Source of the DNA: Bradyrhizobium sp. CER78
Lineage (GTDB): Bacteria > Pseudomonadota > Alphaproteobacteria > Rhizobiales > Xanthobacteraceae
Assembly: GCF_029846235.1 (NCBI RefSeq)
Contig: NZ_JARVWP010000013.1
Span: forward strand, 1 to 64,000
Length of the DNA stretch: 64,000 bases
Direction of reading: 5' to 3'
Under the pieces are notes generated by a model. The model saw only the letters and a program-made list of their open reading frames with translations, did no database searches and was not told the DNA's origin. Shown here in pieces: positions 1 through 9,196 of the stretch. Made by a program: the position numbers and the translations under genes. Each line of letters opens with the position of its first letter. Position 1 is the stretch's first letter.

Positions 1-112
1 AAGTGCGACATCCGAGCCTCGGGACCGGGTGTCCGCTGTACTCTCGGACTCGGACATTTCGGCGATGGCCCCGGAGGTCAGCAACTGGCCACAAGCGGAC
101 AAGCAGAATCCA

Positions 113-871
113 TTATGACTGCGACCAACCTGCCGCTTGTCGCACGTGCGCTTTCAGCATCATGACGTCGAACCCATACACCAGAATTCGATGACCTCGA
201 CTGAGGTTGGATTGGGTCTGCTCACGTGTGAGCGCCGCAGCACCAAGAGCGATTCCGGCTTTGAGAATTTCATTCTCGGCATGCTTGACCGCATCCAAGA
301 GAATCGGTGCGTCGAATTTGCCGGAGACACCAAGTTCGGTCGAGAGATCGAACGTTGCGATGATCATGTAGTCAACTCCCTCAACCCTGCAGATATCTTC
401 AATGTTATCGACGGCGGCTCTGGTCTCGATCAAGAGACCGCACACGGTCTCGTGGCCGCGCTTGGGAAGATAGTCGAGCAACTCGACGTCCCAGCGCGAG
501 TGTGCAATGAAGGGGCCCCAACCGCGGCGTCCATTCGGCGGATATTTTGTCAGTGCCACACATTCGGCAGCATCTTCCGCCGTCCGGATTAATGGGAACA
601 TGATGCCCTCTGCACCGGCATCGAGAGCCGGTTTGACGAACGCTTCGTCGCGCTTTGCAACGCGAACCCACGGTGAGCAGGCTGTGCCCGCGGTTGCAGC
701 AATCATGGCATGTACATTTTCGATGCTAATAGATCCATGCTCCTGATCTACGACCAGCCAATCGGCACCGGCCGCTGCGAGTGCTTGCGTTACAACGGGG
801 GAAGGGATGAGGCACAAATACCCCCCCAGTGGCTCCTTACTCTTGTGGATGCGTTCCTTGATGCTGACCAT
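113..871 (-). CDS. HpcH/HpaI family aldolase (class II, metal-dependent)
   Basis: This 252-aa cytoplasmic enzyme belongs to the HpaI/2,4-dihydroxyhept-2-ene-1,7-dioate aldolase family, which cleaves 4-hydroxy-2-oxo acids to pyruvate or a related product plus an aldehyde. The residues known in E. coli HpaI sit at the same numbers here: His45 (in DQEHG), Arg70 (in WVRVA), Glu149 (in IET, metal ligand) and Asp175 (in FDLS, metal ligand). The length matches the family. The ATG is preceded by GAAGGAGC about 7 nt upstream. The gene stands alone, with no recognisable pathway partner on this side, so the physiological substrate cannot be read from context. Family assignment is firm; substrate is open. 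Confidence 0.9.
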   Translation of the reverse strand: MVSIKERIHKSKEPLGGYLCLIPSPVVTQALAAAGADWLVVDQEHGSISIENVHAMIAATAGTACSPWVRVAKRDEAFVKPALDAGAEGIMFPLIRTAEDAAECVALTKYPPNGRRGWGPFIAHSRWDVELLDYLPKRGHETVCGLLIETRAAVDNIEDICRVEGVDYMIIATFDLSTELGVSGKFDAPILLDAVKHAENEILKAGIALGAAALTREQTQSNLSRGHRILVYGFDVMMLKAHVRQAAGWSQS

Positions 872-1403
872 GACCGTGCTCCTTCAACATCCGAAGTGTT
901 GGCGACGCTGGAATGAGTCTGCGCCTTGGCCTGCCCCAAGCCGAGGAGAGGACATCATAACGGCTCAACCCACCATCGGATAGGATAGGAAGCGGCTTCG
1001 AGCGCACTTCCATTGAGTGCGCCCAATGCCCGCTATGGGTCCAGAACCAGACGTTCCAGTCCTGCGCGGCGGCCAAGCGATCGTCCGCTCGCCAGAGCGC
1101 CGGGAGCGGCCCCTTTGCGGGCGGGCGAGATCGAAGCGACGACTGACTGCACGAGGGCAGTCATTCTCGTCGCCGATTTGGGGAGGCGCAGCAAACGCCT
1201 CTCGTCGGAAAAGCACATGCACTCATTGGCGAACGATTGAGGATCAGGAAAGGTGACCGTTCATCCGTGTTAGGGCGATGGGCGGCCAGAGAGTCACTTC
1301 AACGCACAATCGCCCCGCCCTGCAGCGAGGCCACCCGAAGCTCGGCATAGGGTCTCCTCCTGGGTAACGCCTGTCTCCACCGCACGAGATCGGTCGGGAA
1401 CTT
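872..1403. other. Non-coding or decayed stretch
   Basis: About 530 bases lie between the aldolase start and the end of the histidine-rich gene. Short open frames exist on both strands, but none has a family resemblance or a convincing ribosome binding site. The first part must hold the aldolase promoter; I could not pick out a clear -35/-10 pair. I see no RNA gene. Confidence 0.4.
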
Positions 1404-1763
1404 TCACTGTGCGACGACTTCAAGCGGACCATGATCGTCGCAGTGGTCGCCATGCTGGTGGTGCAGTCGGCCGTCCACCAGGTAGTCGATATGGTCACCA
1501 TGCGGAACGGCCTCGTGCCCGCAGCCCACGCCGTGGACATGGCCAGCCTCATGGCCCTTGGGCTCGCTCTTGGGCGTGCATCGATCTGGATTGATCTCAC
1601 TCACCTCGATCACGTGCTCATCGGTGTCATCGCCGTGCGCATGGTGAAGATGGCCGTCGTGGAGATAGTCAATATGGTCACCGTGGCGCACAGCGGTATG
1701 GCCACAGCCTGGGCCATGATGATGAGGGTGCTGTGCTTGGGTCAGATGCTGGGGCTCCGCCAT
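1404..1763 (-). CDS. Histidine-rich putative metal-binding protein with an internal duplication
   Basis: This 119-aa protein is extremely rich in His, Asp and Gly and has no signal peptide or membrane segment. It consists of two copies of one unit. Copy 1 (about residues 17-45) and copy 2 (about residues 77-105) share a GCGH block, AV-HGDHIDYL and L-DG-LHH-HGD. The linker between them contains VIEVSEINPDRC. Clustered His plus one Cys per repeat suggests binding of zinc, nickel, cobalt or copper, either as a store or a chaperone (inference). The frame stays open far upstream to 2291, but that extension is proline-rich and without pattern, so the ATG at 1763 (MAEPQH) was chosen. It lies next to a remnant that looks like a DUF2946 protein. 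Confidence 0.75.
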   Translation of the reverse strand: MAEPQHLTQAQHPHHHGPGCGHTAVRHGDHIDYLHDGHLHHAHGDDTDEHVIEVSEINPDRCTPKSEPKGHEAGHVHGVGCGHEAVPHGDHIDYLVDGRLHHQHGDHCDDHGPLEVVAQ

Positions 1764-2214
1764 GGCCTTGGTCTCCTGTGAATGTTGCGTTGGAGGGCAT
1801 GCGTCCTCGGGAAAGAACTGCGCCAAGTTCCTCTCTCGATGGCACGTCGGATCGGCGGCAGACTTTGACACAGACGCAGACCCTCTTGAAACTCTCCCAC
1901 CGGCACCGCTGTTCCATTTCGCACGTTTTTCTCCTGACGAAGCCGCGGGGCAAGCGGCTGGTGGCGGCGGGTTCCATGGCCGCTGGACGACGTCGAGCTT
2001 CATCGCGGCTTTGTGCATCGGGGTCAGATCATTCGGTCCAAAATCTAAGCGGAAGGATCCCCCACGACCACGATCCAATACGACTCGCAAGTCGGAACAC
2101 GGCGTGGAATCTAAAGGCGAACCAAGCTGTTGCGGACTTTTCATTGACCCGACCGGCGGCTCGGCCAGGATTGCTGTCTGGCCGACGGGGCATGTGACGG
2201 CTTTTTCGGATACG
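1764..2214. other. Intergenic stretch without a convincing gene
   Basis: Overlapping open frames run on both strands here, but their translations are low-complexity Pro/Arg/Ser-rich and resemble no family. The part next to 1763 should contain the promoter of the histidine-rich gene. I see no clear regulatory site. Confidence 0.35.
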
Positions 2215-2340
2215 TCTGTTTCGGGACAATATGGTTCGTGGCTCGCGCTGATCGCGCTGGCGATGAACCTTGCGCTGTCCTTCAGCCACATTCACGCGAT
2301 CGGCGGCGATCAGCGCCGCGCGAAGGTCCGGTCAGGGTCA
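2215..2340 (+). pseudogene. Remnant of a small membrane protein (DUF2946-like N-terminus)
   Basis: The plus-strand frame encodes SWLALIALAMNLALSFSHIHA followed by a basic stretch. One hydrophobic helix followed by a His motif is typical of the start of DUF2946-type small membrane proteins that often accompany metal genes in this group. There is no nearby start codon with a ribosome site, and the rest of the family is missing. I read it as a decayed fragment. The similarity is judged by eye only. Confidence 0.3.
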
Positions 2341-2420
2341 CAAGGCGGCATCCCTTTGGTCAGATCGCGTGGCCGCTTTATTTTCCAAAAACAGACATCT
2401 CGTATTTATGAGCATGCGTT

Positions 2421-3308
2421 CTATCCGCGCAGCCTGACACGGTCCTCGCGCGCGCAATCGGTGACGAAGCCGATCACGGCGCGCACCGACGGAAGCTCGA
2501 CCAGATCGGGATGCGCGAGCAGCCAGAGGTCGGAGAGGCTCGAGAGCTTTTGCGGCGCGACTCGTACCAGATCGGGATAGTCGGCGCCGACCAGGCAGGA
2601 CAGCGCGCAAATCCCAAGCCCGGCGCGCGCCGCCGCCAGCATGTCGCTCTGCGAGGAGCAACGCATCACCAACGTGCCCTGCCGGGTGACGACATCGCTC
2701 CAGCGCGCCAGACGCGCATTCGAGGCCTGATCGGCAAAGCCGATCACGCTGTGCCCCCGCCATTCGTCCGGCCGCTCCGGAAGCTTGCGTCCGACCGCGT
2801 AGAGCCGCGACGCATAGAAGCCGGCACCGAGCCGGCCGATCTTGCGCCCGATCAGGTTCTCGTCCCCGGCATCGACCGGGCGCAGCACGACGTCGGCCTC
2901 GCGCCGCCGAACGCTGGCCGGAAACGGGTGGGTGATGATCTCGAGCTGGATATTGGCGTGATCGCGCAGGAACGGCCCGAGCCGCGGCATCAGCCAATGC
3001 GCCGCCAGCGTCGCGCCGATCGACAGCTTCACCACGCCGCGCGCCTGCTCGCCGGTGGCGGAGGCGGCCGCCTCCGCGCGCAGCGCCGCGGCGGCCATCG
3101 CTTCGGCATGTTCACGGAACTTGCGGCCATGCGACGTCAGCGACAAACCGTCATTGGAACGGGCGAACAGCCGGGTGCCGAGCTGCTTCTCCAGCGCCGC
3201 GACGTTGCGGCCGACGGTGGGATGGCTGATGCGCAGCCGCCGCGCCGCGCCGGCGAGGCTCCGCGTCTCCGCCACCGCGACGAATGTCTTGCAAAGCTCC
3301 CAGTCCAT
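2421..3308 (-). CDS. LysR-family transcriptional regulator
   Basis: This 295-aa protein has the LysR layout. An N-terminal winged helix-turn-helix (about residues 1-60, with SLAGAARRLRISHPTVGRNV as recognition region) is followed by a linker helix and a periplasmic-binding-like effector domain (about 90-290). Its length is normal. It is transcribed away from the nitronate monooxygenase gene, and a perfect 16-bp palindrome lies between them, 42-57 bases from its ATG. It is therefore the probable regulator of the 3.5-10.2 kb cluster. The inducer cannot be deduced; a substrate or CoA ester of that pathway would be usual. Confidence 0.92.
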   Translation of the reverse strand: MDWELCKTFVAVAETRSLAGAARRLRISHPTVGRNVAALEKQLGTRLFARSNDGLSLTSHGRKFREHAEAMAAAALRAEAAASATGEQARGVVKLSIGATLAAHWLMPRLGPFLRDHANIQLEIITHPFPASVRRREADVVLRPVDAGDENLIGRKIGRLGAGFYASRLYAVGRKLPERPDEWRGHSVIGFADQASNARLARWSDVVTRQGTLVMRCSSQSDMLAAARAGLGICALSCLVGADYPDLVRVAPQKLSSLSDLWLLAHPDLVELPSVRAVIGFVTDCAREDRVRLRG

Positions 3309-3349
3309 GCGCCACCCGCCTGCGCCTAGTTCATATCTGGCCGATCAGC

Positions 3350-3365
3350 CGTTCAATATTGAACG
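3350..3365. promoter_or_regulatory. Perfect 16-bp palindrome, probable LysR operator
   Basis: CGTTCAATATTGAACG reads the same on both strands and lies in the divergent space between the LysR gene (start 3308) and the NMO gene (start 3490). It contains the T-N11-A spacing expected of LysR sites and an AT-rich centre in GC-rich surroundings. No other strong dyad was seen in this gap. Confidence 0.55.
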
Positions 3366-3489
3366 CCAAGACGCGGCGGTCCAGCCTTATATTGCGGCGC
3401 GCCAGGAGAGCCGCCGCTCCGGCCATCACAACACATCGCGATCCGCTCCGGCTGCCGGCCGGGCGGTCCACCCATGGAGGATCCGAAGA

Positions 3490-4461
3490 ATGTCGCTGCC
3501 TGCTTCGCTCGCCAACAAGCTTGAACTGCCGGTCGTCGGCTCCCCGCTGTTCATCGTCTCCGGGCCCGAGCTCGTGATCGCGCAGTGCAAGGCCGGCGTC
3601 GTCGGCTCATTTCCGGCGCTGAACGCCCGCCCGGCCGAGAAGCTCGGCGAATGGCTGACCCAAATCGAGAACGAGCTCGGCGAGTACCAGGCGCTGCATC
3701 CGGAGAAGAAGGTCGCGCCCTACGCGGTCAACCAGATCTGCCACGCCTCCAACGATCGCCTGATGCGCGACATGGAGACCTGCGTGAAGCACAAGGTGCC
3801 GATCATCATCACCTCGCTGCGCCCGCCGTCCGAGATCGTCGAGGCCGCGCATTCCTATGGCGGCGTGGTGTTCCACGACGTCATCAATGTGAAGCACGCG
3901 CGCAAGGCCGCCGAGCAGGGCGTCGACGGATTGATCCTGGTCTGCGCCGGCGCCGGCGGCCATGCCGGCACGCTGTCGCCATTCGCGCTGGTGCGCGAGG
4001 TCAAGCAATGGTTCAAGGGCACGATCCTGCTGTCGGGCGCGATCTCGGACGGCTGGAGCATCGCGTCCGCCCTCGCGCTCGGCGCCGACCTCGCCTATAT
4101 CGGCACCCGCTTCATCGCCACCGAGGAAGCCAATGCCGACATCAGGTACAAGCAGGCGCTGACCGAGTTTGCCGCCCACGATATCGTCTACTCCAACCTG
4201 TTCACGGGCGTGCACGGCAATTATCTCGGACCGTCGATCGCGGCGGCGGGTCTCGATCCCGCCAACCTGCCGGTCGCCGACAAGTCCAAGATGAATTTCG
4301 GCTCCGGCGGCAACACCAAGGCCAAGGCCTGGCGCGACATCTGGGGCTCGGGCCAGGGCATCGGCCAGATCGTCGACGCCCCGCCGGTCGCCGAACTGGT
4401 GGCGCGGCTGAAGGCGGAGTACACCGAAGCCCGCAGCGATTTCCTTCGGGCCAGCGCCTGA
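3490..4461 (+). CDS. Nitronate monooxygenase / NPD-type FMN oxidoreductase
   Basis: This 323-aa TIM-barrel flavoprotein belongs to the nitronate monooxygenase (2-nitropropane dioxygenase) family, in which an FMN-dependent enzyme oxidises alkyl nitronates. The signature AGAGGHAG is at about residues 154-161, with His158 as the likely catalytic base. It is followed by the phosphate-binding stretches LLSGAISDG and ALGADLAYIGTRF. The open frame starts much earlier, but the ATG at 3490 is preceded by GGAGGATCCGAAG and begins a proper family N-terminus. It is first in a same-strand cluster and lies 28 nt before the acyl-CoA synthetase. Many proteins of this family are enoyl-reductase-like or of unknown substrate, so the exact reaction is uncertain. 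Confidence 0.88.
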   Translation: MSLPASLANKLELPVVGSPLFIVSGPELVIAQCKAGVVGSFPALNARPAEKLGEWLTQIENELGEYQALHPEKKVAPYAVNQICHASNDRLMRDMETCVKHKVPIIITSLRPPSEIVEAAHSYGGVVFHDVINVKHARKAAEQGVDGLILVCAGAGGHAGTLSPFALVREVKQWFKGTILLSGAISDGWSIASALALGADLAYIGTRFIATEEANADIRYKQALTEFAAHDIVYSNLFTGVHGNYLGPSIAAAGLDPANLPVADKSKMNFGSGGNTKAKAWRDIWGSGQGIGQIVDAPPVAELVARLKAEYTEARSDFLRASA

Positions 4462-4489
4462 CGCTGGTCGACCGCCTGGAGAGACCGGT

Positions 4490-6007
4490 ATGATCATCAG
4501 CGGCGACCGACAGATCAGCTACGGCGACATTCACGCCCGCATCGCGCGGGCGGCCACCGGCTTGCGCGCCCTCGGCGTGCAGGGCGGCAAGCCGGTCGGC
4601 ATGATGCTGCGCAATGACTTCGCGCTGTTCGAGGTGGTCGCGGCCTCGGCCGCGCTCGGCAGCCCGGTGGTGCCGATCAACTGGCATCTGAAAGCCGACG
4701 AGGTCGCCTACATCCTCACCGACAGCGGCGCCGACACGCTGGTCTGCCACGCCGACCTGCTGCCGCAGATCCGCGACGGGTTGCCGCCTGCGATCAAGCT
4801 GCTGGTCGTGACGACGCCGCCGGAGATCGCCGCCGCCTATGGCGTGACGCCGGCGCTCACGACGGTGCCTGACGGCATGACCGACTGGGACATCTGGCGC
4901 GACACGCATCCACCGCTGGCCGACGCACCGATTGGCGCCGCGCCGATGTTCTACACCTCGGGCACGACAGGACTGCCGAAGGGCGTCAAGCGCAAGCCGA
5001 TGCGGCCCGAGCAGCAGGCGGCGGCCGCCCGCGTCGGCGCCCTCACCTACGGCGTCAAACCGAACGAGGGCCAGGTGATCCTGATGAACGGCCCGATGTA
5101 CCATTCGGCGCCGCACTCCTACGGCATGCTCGCGTTCCGCAGCGGCTGCGCGATCGTGCTCGAGCCACGGTTCGATCCCGAGGATCTGCTGCAACTGATC
5201 GAGCGCCACCGCGTCACCCATATGCACATGGTGCCGACCATGTTCGTGCGGCTGCTGCGCCTGCCCGAGGAGACGCGCCGCCGCTACGATTTGTCGTCGT
5301 TGCGCTTCATCGTGCACGGCGCGGCGCCCTGCCCGGTCGACGTCAAGCGCGCGATGATCGAGTGGTGGGGACCTGTGATCAACGAATATCTCGGCTCGAC
5401 CGAGACCGGCATCCCGGTCTGGCATTCCTCAGCCGAGGCGCTGGCCAAGCCCGGCACCGTCGGCCGCGCCATCGAGGGCGGCATCGTCAAGACCTTCCGG
5501 CCCGACGGGACGGAGTGCGACGTCGGCGAGCCCGGTGAGATCTTCATGCGCCAGACCGCGACGTCGGATTTCGATTACCACGGCAACGCCAAGGCGCGCG
5601 CCGAGGCCGACCGCGGCGGCCTGATCAGCGTCGGCGATGTCGGCTATCTCGACGCCGACGGCTACCTGTTCCTGTGCGACCGCAAGCGCGACATGGTGAT
5701 CTCGGGCGGCGTCAACATCTATCCCGCCGAGATCGAGAACACCCTGATCGGCATGGACGGCGTGCGCGACTGCGCGGTGTTCGGCGTTCCCGACGACGAA
5801 TATGGCGAACGGTTGTTCGCCTGCGTCGAGCCGGAGGCGGGCAGCACGCTGTCGGTGGCGGCGATCCAGGATTTTCTGCGCGGCAAGCTCGCAAATTTCA
5901 AGGTGCCGCGCGACATCCGCTTCATGGACGCGCTGCCGCGCGAGGCCACCGGCAAGATCTTCAAGCGCAAGCTGCGCGACCTCTATCGCGAAGGACAGTT
6001 GAGCTGA
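4490..6007 (+). CDS. Acyl-CoA synthetase (AMP-forming)
   Basis: This 505-aa member of the ANL adenylate-forming superfamily should activate a carboxylic acid to its CoA thioester through an acyl-AMP. The ATP-binding loop YTSGTTGLPKG starts at residue 155. GSTETG (the ATP/aromatic motif), the hinge region CDRKRDMVISGGVNIYP and the C-terminal catalytic Lys489 (in EATGKIFKRK) are all present, so the enzyme looks active. Length is normal for medium-chain or aryl ligases. It follows the NMO gene closely and precedes the DUF2855 gene, which suggests CoA activation of a pathway intermediate. The acid is unknown. Confidence 0.92.
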   Translation: MIISGDRQISYGDIHARIARAATGLRALGVQGGKPVGMMLRNDFALFEVVAASAALGSPVVPINWHLKADEVAYILTDSGADTLVCHADLLPQIRDGLPPAIKLLVVTTPPEIAAAYGVTPALTTVPDGMTDWDIWRDTHPPLADAPIGAAPMFYTSGTTGLPKGVKRKPMRPEQQAAAARVGALTYGVKPNEGQVILMNGPMYHSAPHSYGMLAFRSGCAIVLEPRFDPEDLLQLIERHRVTHMHMVPTMFVRLLRLPEETRRRYDLSSLRFIVHGAAPCPVDVKRAMIEWWGPVINEYLGSTETGIPVWHSSAEALAKPGTVGRAIEGGIVKTFRPDGTECDVGEPGEIFMRQTATSDFDYHGNAKARAEADRGGLISVGDVGYLDADGYLFLCDRKRDMVISGGVNIYPAEIENTLIGMDGVRDCAVFGVPDDEYGERLFACVEPEAGSTLSVAAIQDFLRGKLANFKVPRDIRFMDALPREATGKIFKRKLRDLYREGQLS

Positions 6008-6109
6008 ACGATATGACGGTGAAGCGAACGGCGTTTGAAACTTAGTTGCTGTTGCAAACGGCCGGCAATCGACGCAACGATGCCGGCATCCTAAGCATGG
6101 ATCATCGCC

Positions 6110-7195
6110 ATGAACTCGACCGACTTCATCGTCATCCGCAACGACCTGCAGCAATGCAAGGTGATCGAGACGCAGTTGCCCGATGCCGCGGCGCTGCCGG
6201 CCGACGCGCTGCTGGTGAAGGTGACCCGCTTCGCCTTCACCGCCAACAACATCACCTATGCCGTGATCGGCGAGCAGCTGAAATACTGGCAGCTGTTCCC
6301 GGCGCCCGAGGGCTACGGCATCATCCCGGTGTGGGGGTTTGGCGAGGTGCTGGCCTCCAAGCATGCTGCTATCGCCGCCGGCGAGACGCTGTTCGGCTAT
6401 TTCCCGATGGCAACGCATCTGGTGATCGAGGCGGCCGATGTCAGCAAGCGCGGCCTGCGCGACGGCGCCGCGCACCGGCAGGAGGTCTCGCCGGTCTACA
6501 ACGCCTATGCCCGCGTCTCCGGCGATCCGACCTATGCCGACCGGCAGGGCGATTTCCGCGCGCTGCTGCTGCCGCTGTTCATGCTGTCGTTCCTGGTCGA
6601 CGATTTCCTCGCCGAGAATGCGTTCTACGGCGCGCGTCGCGTTATCCTGTCATCGGCCTCGAGCAAGACCGCGTTCGGGCTCGCCCATCTCCTGCACAAA
6701 CGGGGTATCCGGGTGATCGGGCTGACCTCCAAGAGCAATGTCGATTTCGTCAGCTCGCTCGGTTGCTATGACGAGGTCGTCACCTATGACCAGGTCACCG
6801 CGATCCCGCCAGCCGAGCCTGTGGCCTATGTCGACATGGCCGGCAACAGCGCGCTGCGCGAGGCCCTGCACCGGCACTTCGGCGATCAGATGGTGTATTC
6901 CGGCCGGGTCGGGCTGACGCACCGCGCGAGCGAGCCGGACGAGCCGACGCTGCCCGGCGCCAAGCCGGTGTGGTTCTTCGCGCCGGACCAGATCCGCAAG
7001 CGCGCCAAGGAATGGGGGCCCGGCGGCATCGATCAGCGCTTTGGCGCCGCATGGACCGAGCTCGCGCCGCATCTGCCCGATTGGCTCGATGTCGTCGAGC
7101 GGCGCGGCCCGGCCGCGGTGCGCGAGGCCTATCTCGATACCCTGCAGGGCCGCGTGCCGCCGGACCAGGGCTTGATCCTATCGCTGGCCGAATAG
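6110..7195 (+). CDS. DUF2855 family protein
   Basis: This 361-aa protein matches the DUF2855 family in length and pattern: an N-terminal beta-rich segment (residues 1-100, with FTANNITYAVIGEQLKYW), a central YARVSGDPTY block, and a Rossmann-like half with ILSSASSKTAFGLA (about residues 181-194) and RVIGLTSKSN. The whole resembles a medium-chain dehydrogenase/reductase without the zinc site. A nucleotide-dependent oxidoreductase role is likely, but no reaction is established as far as I know. It lies about 100 nt after the acyl-CoA synthetase and about 110 nt before the flavin monooxygenase, all on one strand. Confidence 0.85.
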   Translation: MNSTDFIVIRNDLQQCKVIETQLPDAAALPADALLVKVTRFAFTANNITYAVIGEQLKYWQLFPAPEGYGIIPVWGFGEVLASKHAAIAAGETLFGYFPMATHLVIEAADVSKRGLRDGAAHRQEVSPVYNAYARVSGDPTYADRQGDFRALLLPLFMLSFLVDDFLAENAFYGARRVILSSASSKTAFGLAHLLHKRGIRVIGLTSKSNVDFVSSLGCYDEVVTYDQVTAIPPAEPVAYVDMAGNSALREALHRHFGDQMVYSGRVGLTHRASEPDEPTLPGAKPVWFFAPDQIRKRAKEWGPGGIDQRFGAAWTELAPHLPDWLDVVERRGPAAVREAYLDTLQGRVPPDQGLILSLAE

Positions 7196-7306
7196 GCGCT
7201 ATCCCGTCGCGCCCTTTCTGCGGCCTCGCGAATGGGTATAGGCTTTGCGGCAATGGGAACGCCGCCAAAAAACTGACCAAGGGCGGCCGATGACGGGAAA
7301 CGCCCG

Positions 7307-9094
7307 ATGCTCGACAAGACGGACGATATTTCGGTCGCCGCCGACAACTGGCTTGTGCAGTTCGAGGATGCGCTGGCCAGCCCCGACGATGTGCTGCTGA
7401 AGCCGCTGTTCCACCCCGACAGCTACTGGCGCGACGTGCTGGCGCTGAGCTGGAACATCCAGACCGTCAACCGCGCCTTCGCAATCATTGAGGAACTGCC
7501 CGCGCATGCCCGCCGCAGTGCCCCATACGACTTCCGCATCGATGCCGAGCGCGCGGCGCCGCGCCGGGTGACGCGCGCCGGCACCAGTTCGATCGAGGCG
7601 ATCTTCAAGTTCGAGACGGCCACGGGCCGCGGCCACGGCATCGTGCGACTGATCCCCGATGCCGCCGACGACGACCGGCTGAAGGCCTGGACCTTGCTGA
7701 CCGCGCTCGAGGAGCTCAGGGGTTTTGAGGAGCAGCAAGGCCAGACGCGGCCGCGTGGACAGGCCTATTCCCGCGACTTCCGCGGCCCGAATTGGCTCGA
7801 CCTGCGCAAGGCGTCCAGCGAGTATGCCGGCCGCGATCCCGATGTGCTTGTGGTCGGCGGCGGACAGGCCGGGCTTGCGATCGCCGCCCGGCTGCAACAG
7901 CTCAAGCTCGACGCGCTGATCGTCGACCGCGAGGCGCGGGTCGGCGACAATTGGCGCAAGCGCTATCACGCGTTGACCCTGCACAATCAGGTGCAGGTCA
8001 ATCATCTGCCCTACATGCCGTTCCCGCCGAACTGGCCGACCTACATCCCGAAGGACAAGCTCGCCAACTGGTTCGAATCCTATGTCGATGCCATGGAGCT
8101 GAACTTCTGGACCGGCACGGAATTTTTGGGCGGCAGCTATGACGATGCACAAGGACGCTGGAGCGTCGAGCTGCGCCGTGCCGACGGCACGACACGGACC
8201 ATGCGGCCGCGCCACGTCGTGATGGCGACCGGCGTCAGCGGCATCCCCAATCTGCCCGACATCCCCGGCTTGCAGAATTTTTCCGGCAAGGTCATGCATT
8301 CCAGCCGCTACGAGGACGGCGAGAGCTGGACCGGCAAGCGCGCGCTGGTGATCGGCACCGGCAACAGCGGCCACGACATCGCGCAGGACCTGCACTCCTC
8401 CGGCGCCGAGGTCACGCTGGTGCAACGCTCCTCGACGCTGATCACCAATATCGAGCCGTCGGCGCAGCTGGCCTATGCCGCCTATAATGAAGGCTCGCTC
8501 GAGGACAACGACCTGATCGCGACCTCGATGCCGCTCACGCTCGCCAAGCGCAGTCACGTGCTGATGACCGAGCAGTCGAAGGAGCTCGACAAGAAGCTGC
8601 TCGAGGGTCTCGCGCGCAAGGGCTTCAAGCTCGATTTCGGCGATGGCGGCACCGGCTGGCAGTTCAAATACCTCACCCGCGGCGGCGGCTACTACTTCAA
8701 CGTCGGCTGCTCCGATCTCGTCGCAAGCGGCGCAGTCGCGCTGAAGCAGTTTTCCGACATCGAGACCTTCGTGAGCGAGGGCGCGCGGCTGAAGAACGGC
8801 GAGACGGTGCAGGCCGACCTCATCGTGCTCGCGACCGGCTACCGGCCGCAGGAAGAACTGGTGAAGAGACTGTTCGGCGCGGCGATGGCGGCGCGCGTCG
8901 GCCCGATCTGGGGCTTTGGCGACGGCCAGGAGCTGCGCAACATGTACACCCGCACGCCGCAGCCCGGCCTGTGGTTCATCGCCGGCAGCCTCGCGCAATG
9001 CCGGATTAACTCGCGCTACCTCGCGCTGCAGATCAAGGCGATCGAGGAAGGCCTGCTGCCGCGCGACGTCGGGCCGGTGGCGAGGCTTTCATAA
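7307..9094 (+). CDS. Flavin-containing monooxygenase with N-terminal NTF2-like domain
   Basis: This 595-aa protein has an NTF2/SnoaL-like domain (about residues 1-150), which is common in this bacterial subgroup. A class B flavoprotein monooxygenase follows. The FAD-binding motif GGGQAG is at 184-189, a Baeyer-Villiger/FMO-type fingerprint FSGKVMHSSRY at about 325-335, and the NADPH Rossmann motif GTGNSG at 350-355. A late ATGYRP motif matches FMO-type enzymes. The enzyme would insert oxygen into a ketone or oxidise an N/S centre using NADPH and O2. Its place in a cluster with an acyl-CoA synthetase and an NMO suggests breakdown of a cyclic or heteroatom compound (inference). Confidence 0.9.
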   Translation: MLDKTDDISVAADNWLVQFEDALASPDDVLLKPLFHPDSYWRDVLALSWNIQTVNRAFAIIEELPAHARRSAPYDFRIDAERAAPRRVTRAGTSSIEAIFKFETATGRGHGIVRLIPDAADDDRLKAWTLLTALEELRGFEEQQGQTRPRGQAYSRDFRGPNWLDLRKASSEYAGRDPDVLVVGGGQAGLAIAARLQQLKLDALIVDREARVGDNWRKRYHALTLHNQVQVNHLPYMPFPPNWPTYIPKDKLANWFESYVDAMELNFWTGTEFLGGSYDDAQGRWSVELRRADGTTRTMRPRHVVMATGVSGIPNLPDIPGLQNFSGKVMHSSRYEDGESWTGKRALVIGTGNSGHDIAQDLHSSGAEVTLVQRSSTLITNIEPSAQLAYAAYNEGSLEDNDLIATSMPLTLAKRSHVLMTEQSKELDKKLLEGLARKGFKLDFGDGGTGWQFKYLTRGGGYYFNVGCSDLVASGAVALKQFSDIETFVSEGARLKNGETVQADLIVLATGYRPQEELVKRLFGAAMAARVGPIWGFGDGQELRNMYTRTPQPGLWFIAGSLAQCRINSRYLALQIKAIEEGLLPRDVGPVARLS

Positions 9095-9102
9095 CTCGCC
9101 AC

Positions 9103-9178
9103 CGTCATTCCGGGGCGATGCGCAGCATCGAACCCGGAATCTCGAGGTTCCGGGTTCGCTCCGCGCCCCGGAACGACA
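9103..9178. repeat. Palindromic intergenic repeat (family B)
   Basis: The sequence begins CGTCATTCCGGGGCG and ends with its near complement CGCCCCGGAACGACA. An inner dyad is built from AACCCGGAA and TTCCGGGTT. It fills the short gap between two co-directional genes. This is the usual look of dispersed REP-like elements in bradyrhizobia. It may attenuate read-through into the NHL gene. Confidence 0.7.
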
Positions 9179-9196
9179 TCCGAGAGGAGAGACCTC

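Noticed and set aside
1..112. Short plus-strand frame at the left edge (3-194)
   Set aside because: No start context, no family pattern, and it overlaps the end of the aldolase gene.
7199..8998. 599-codon minus-strand open frame opposite the flavin monooxygenase
   Set aside because: The plus-strand protein has clear FAD and NADPH motifs; the antisense frame has none.
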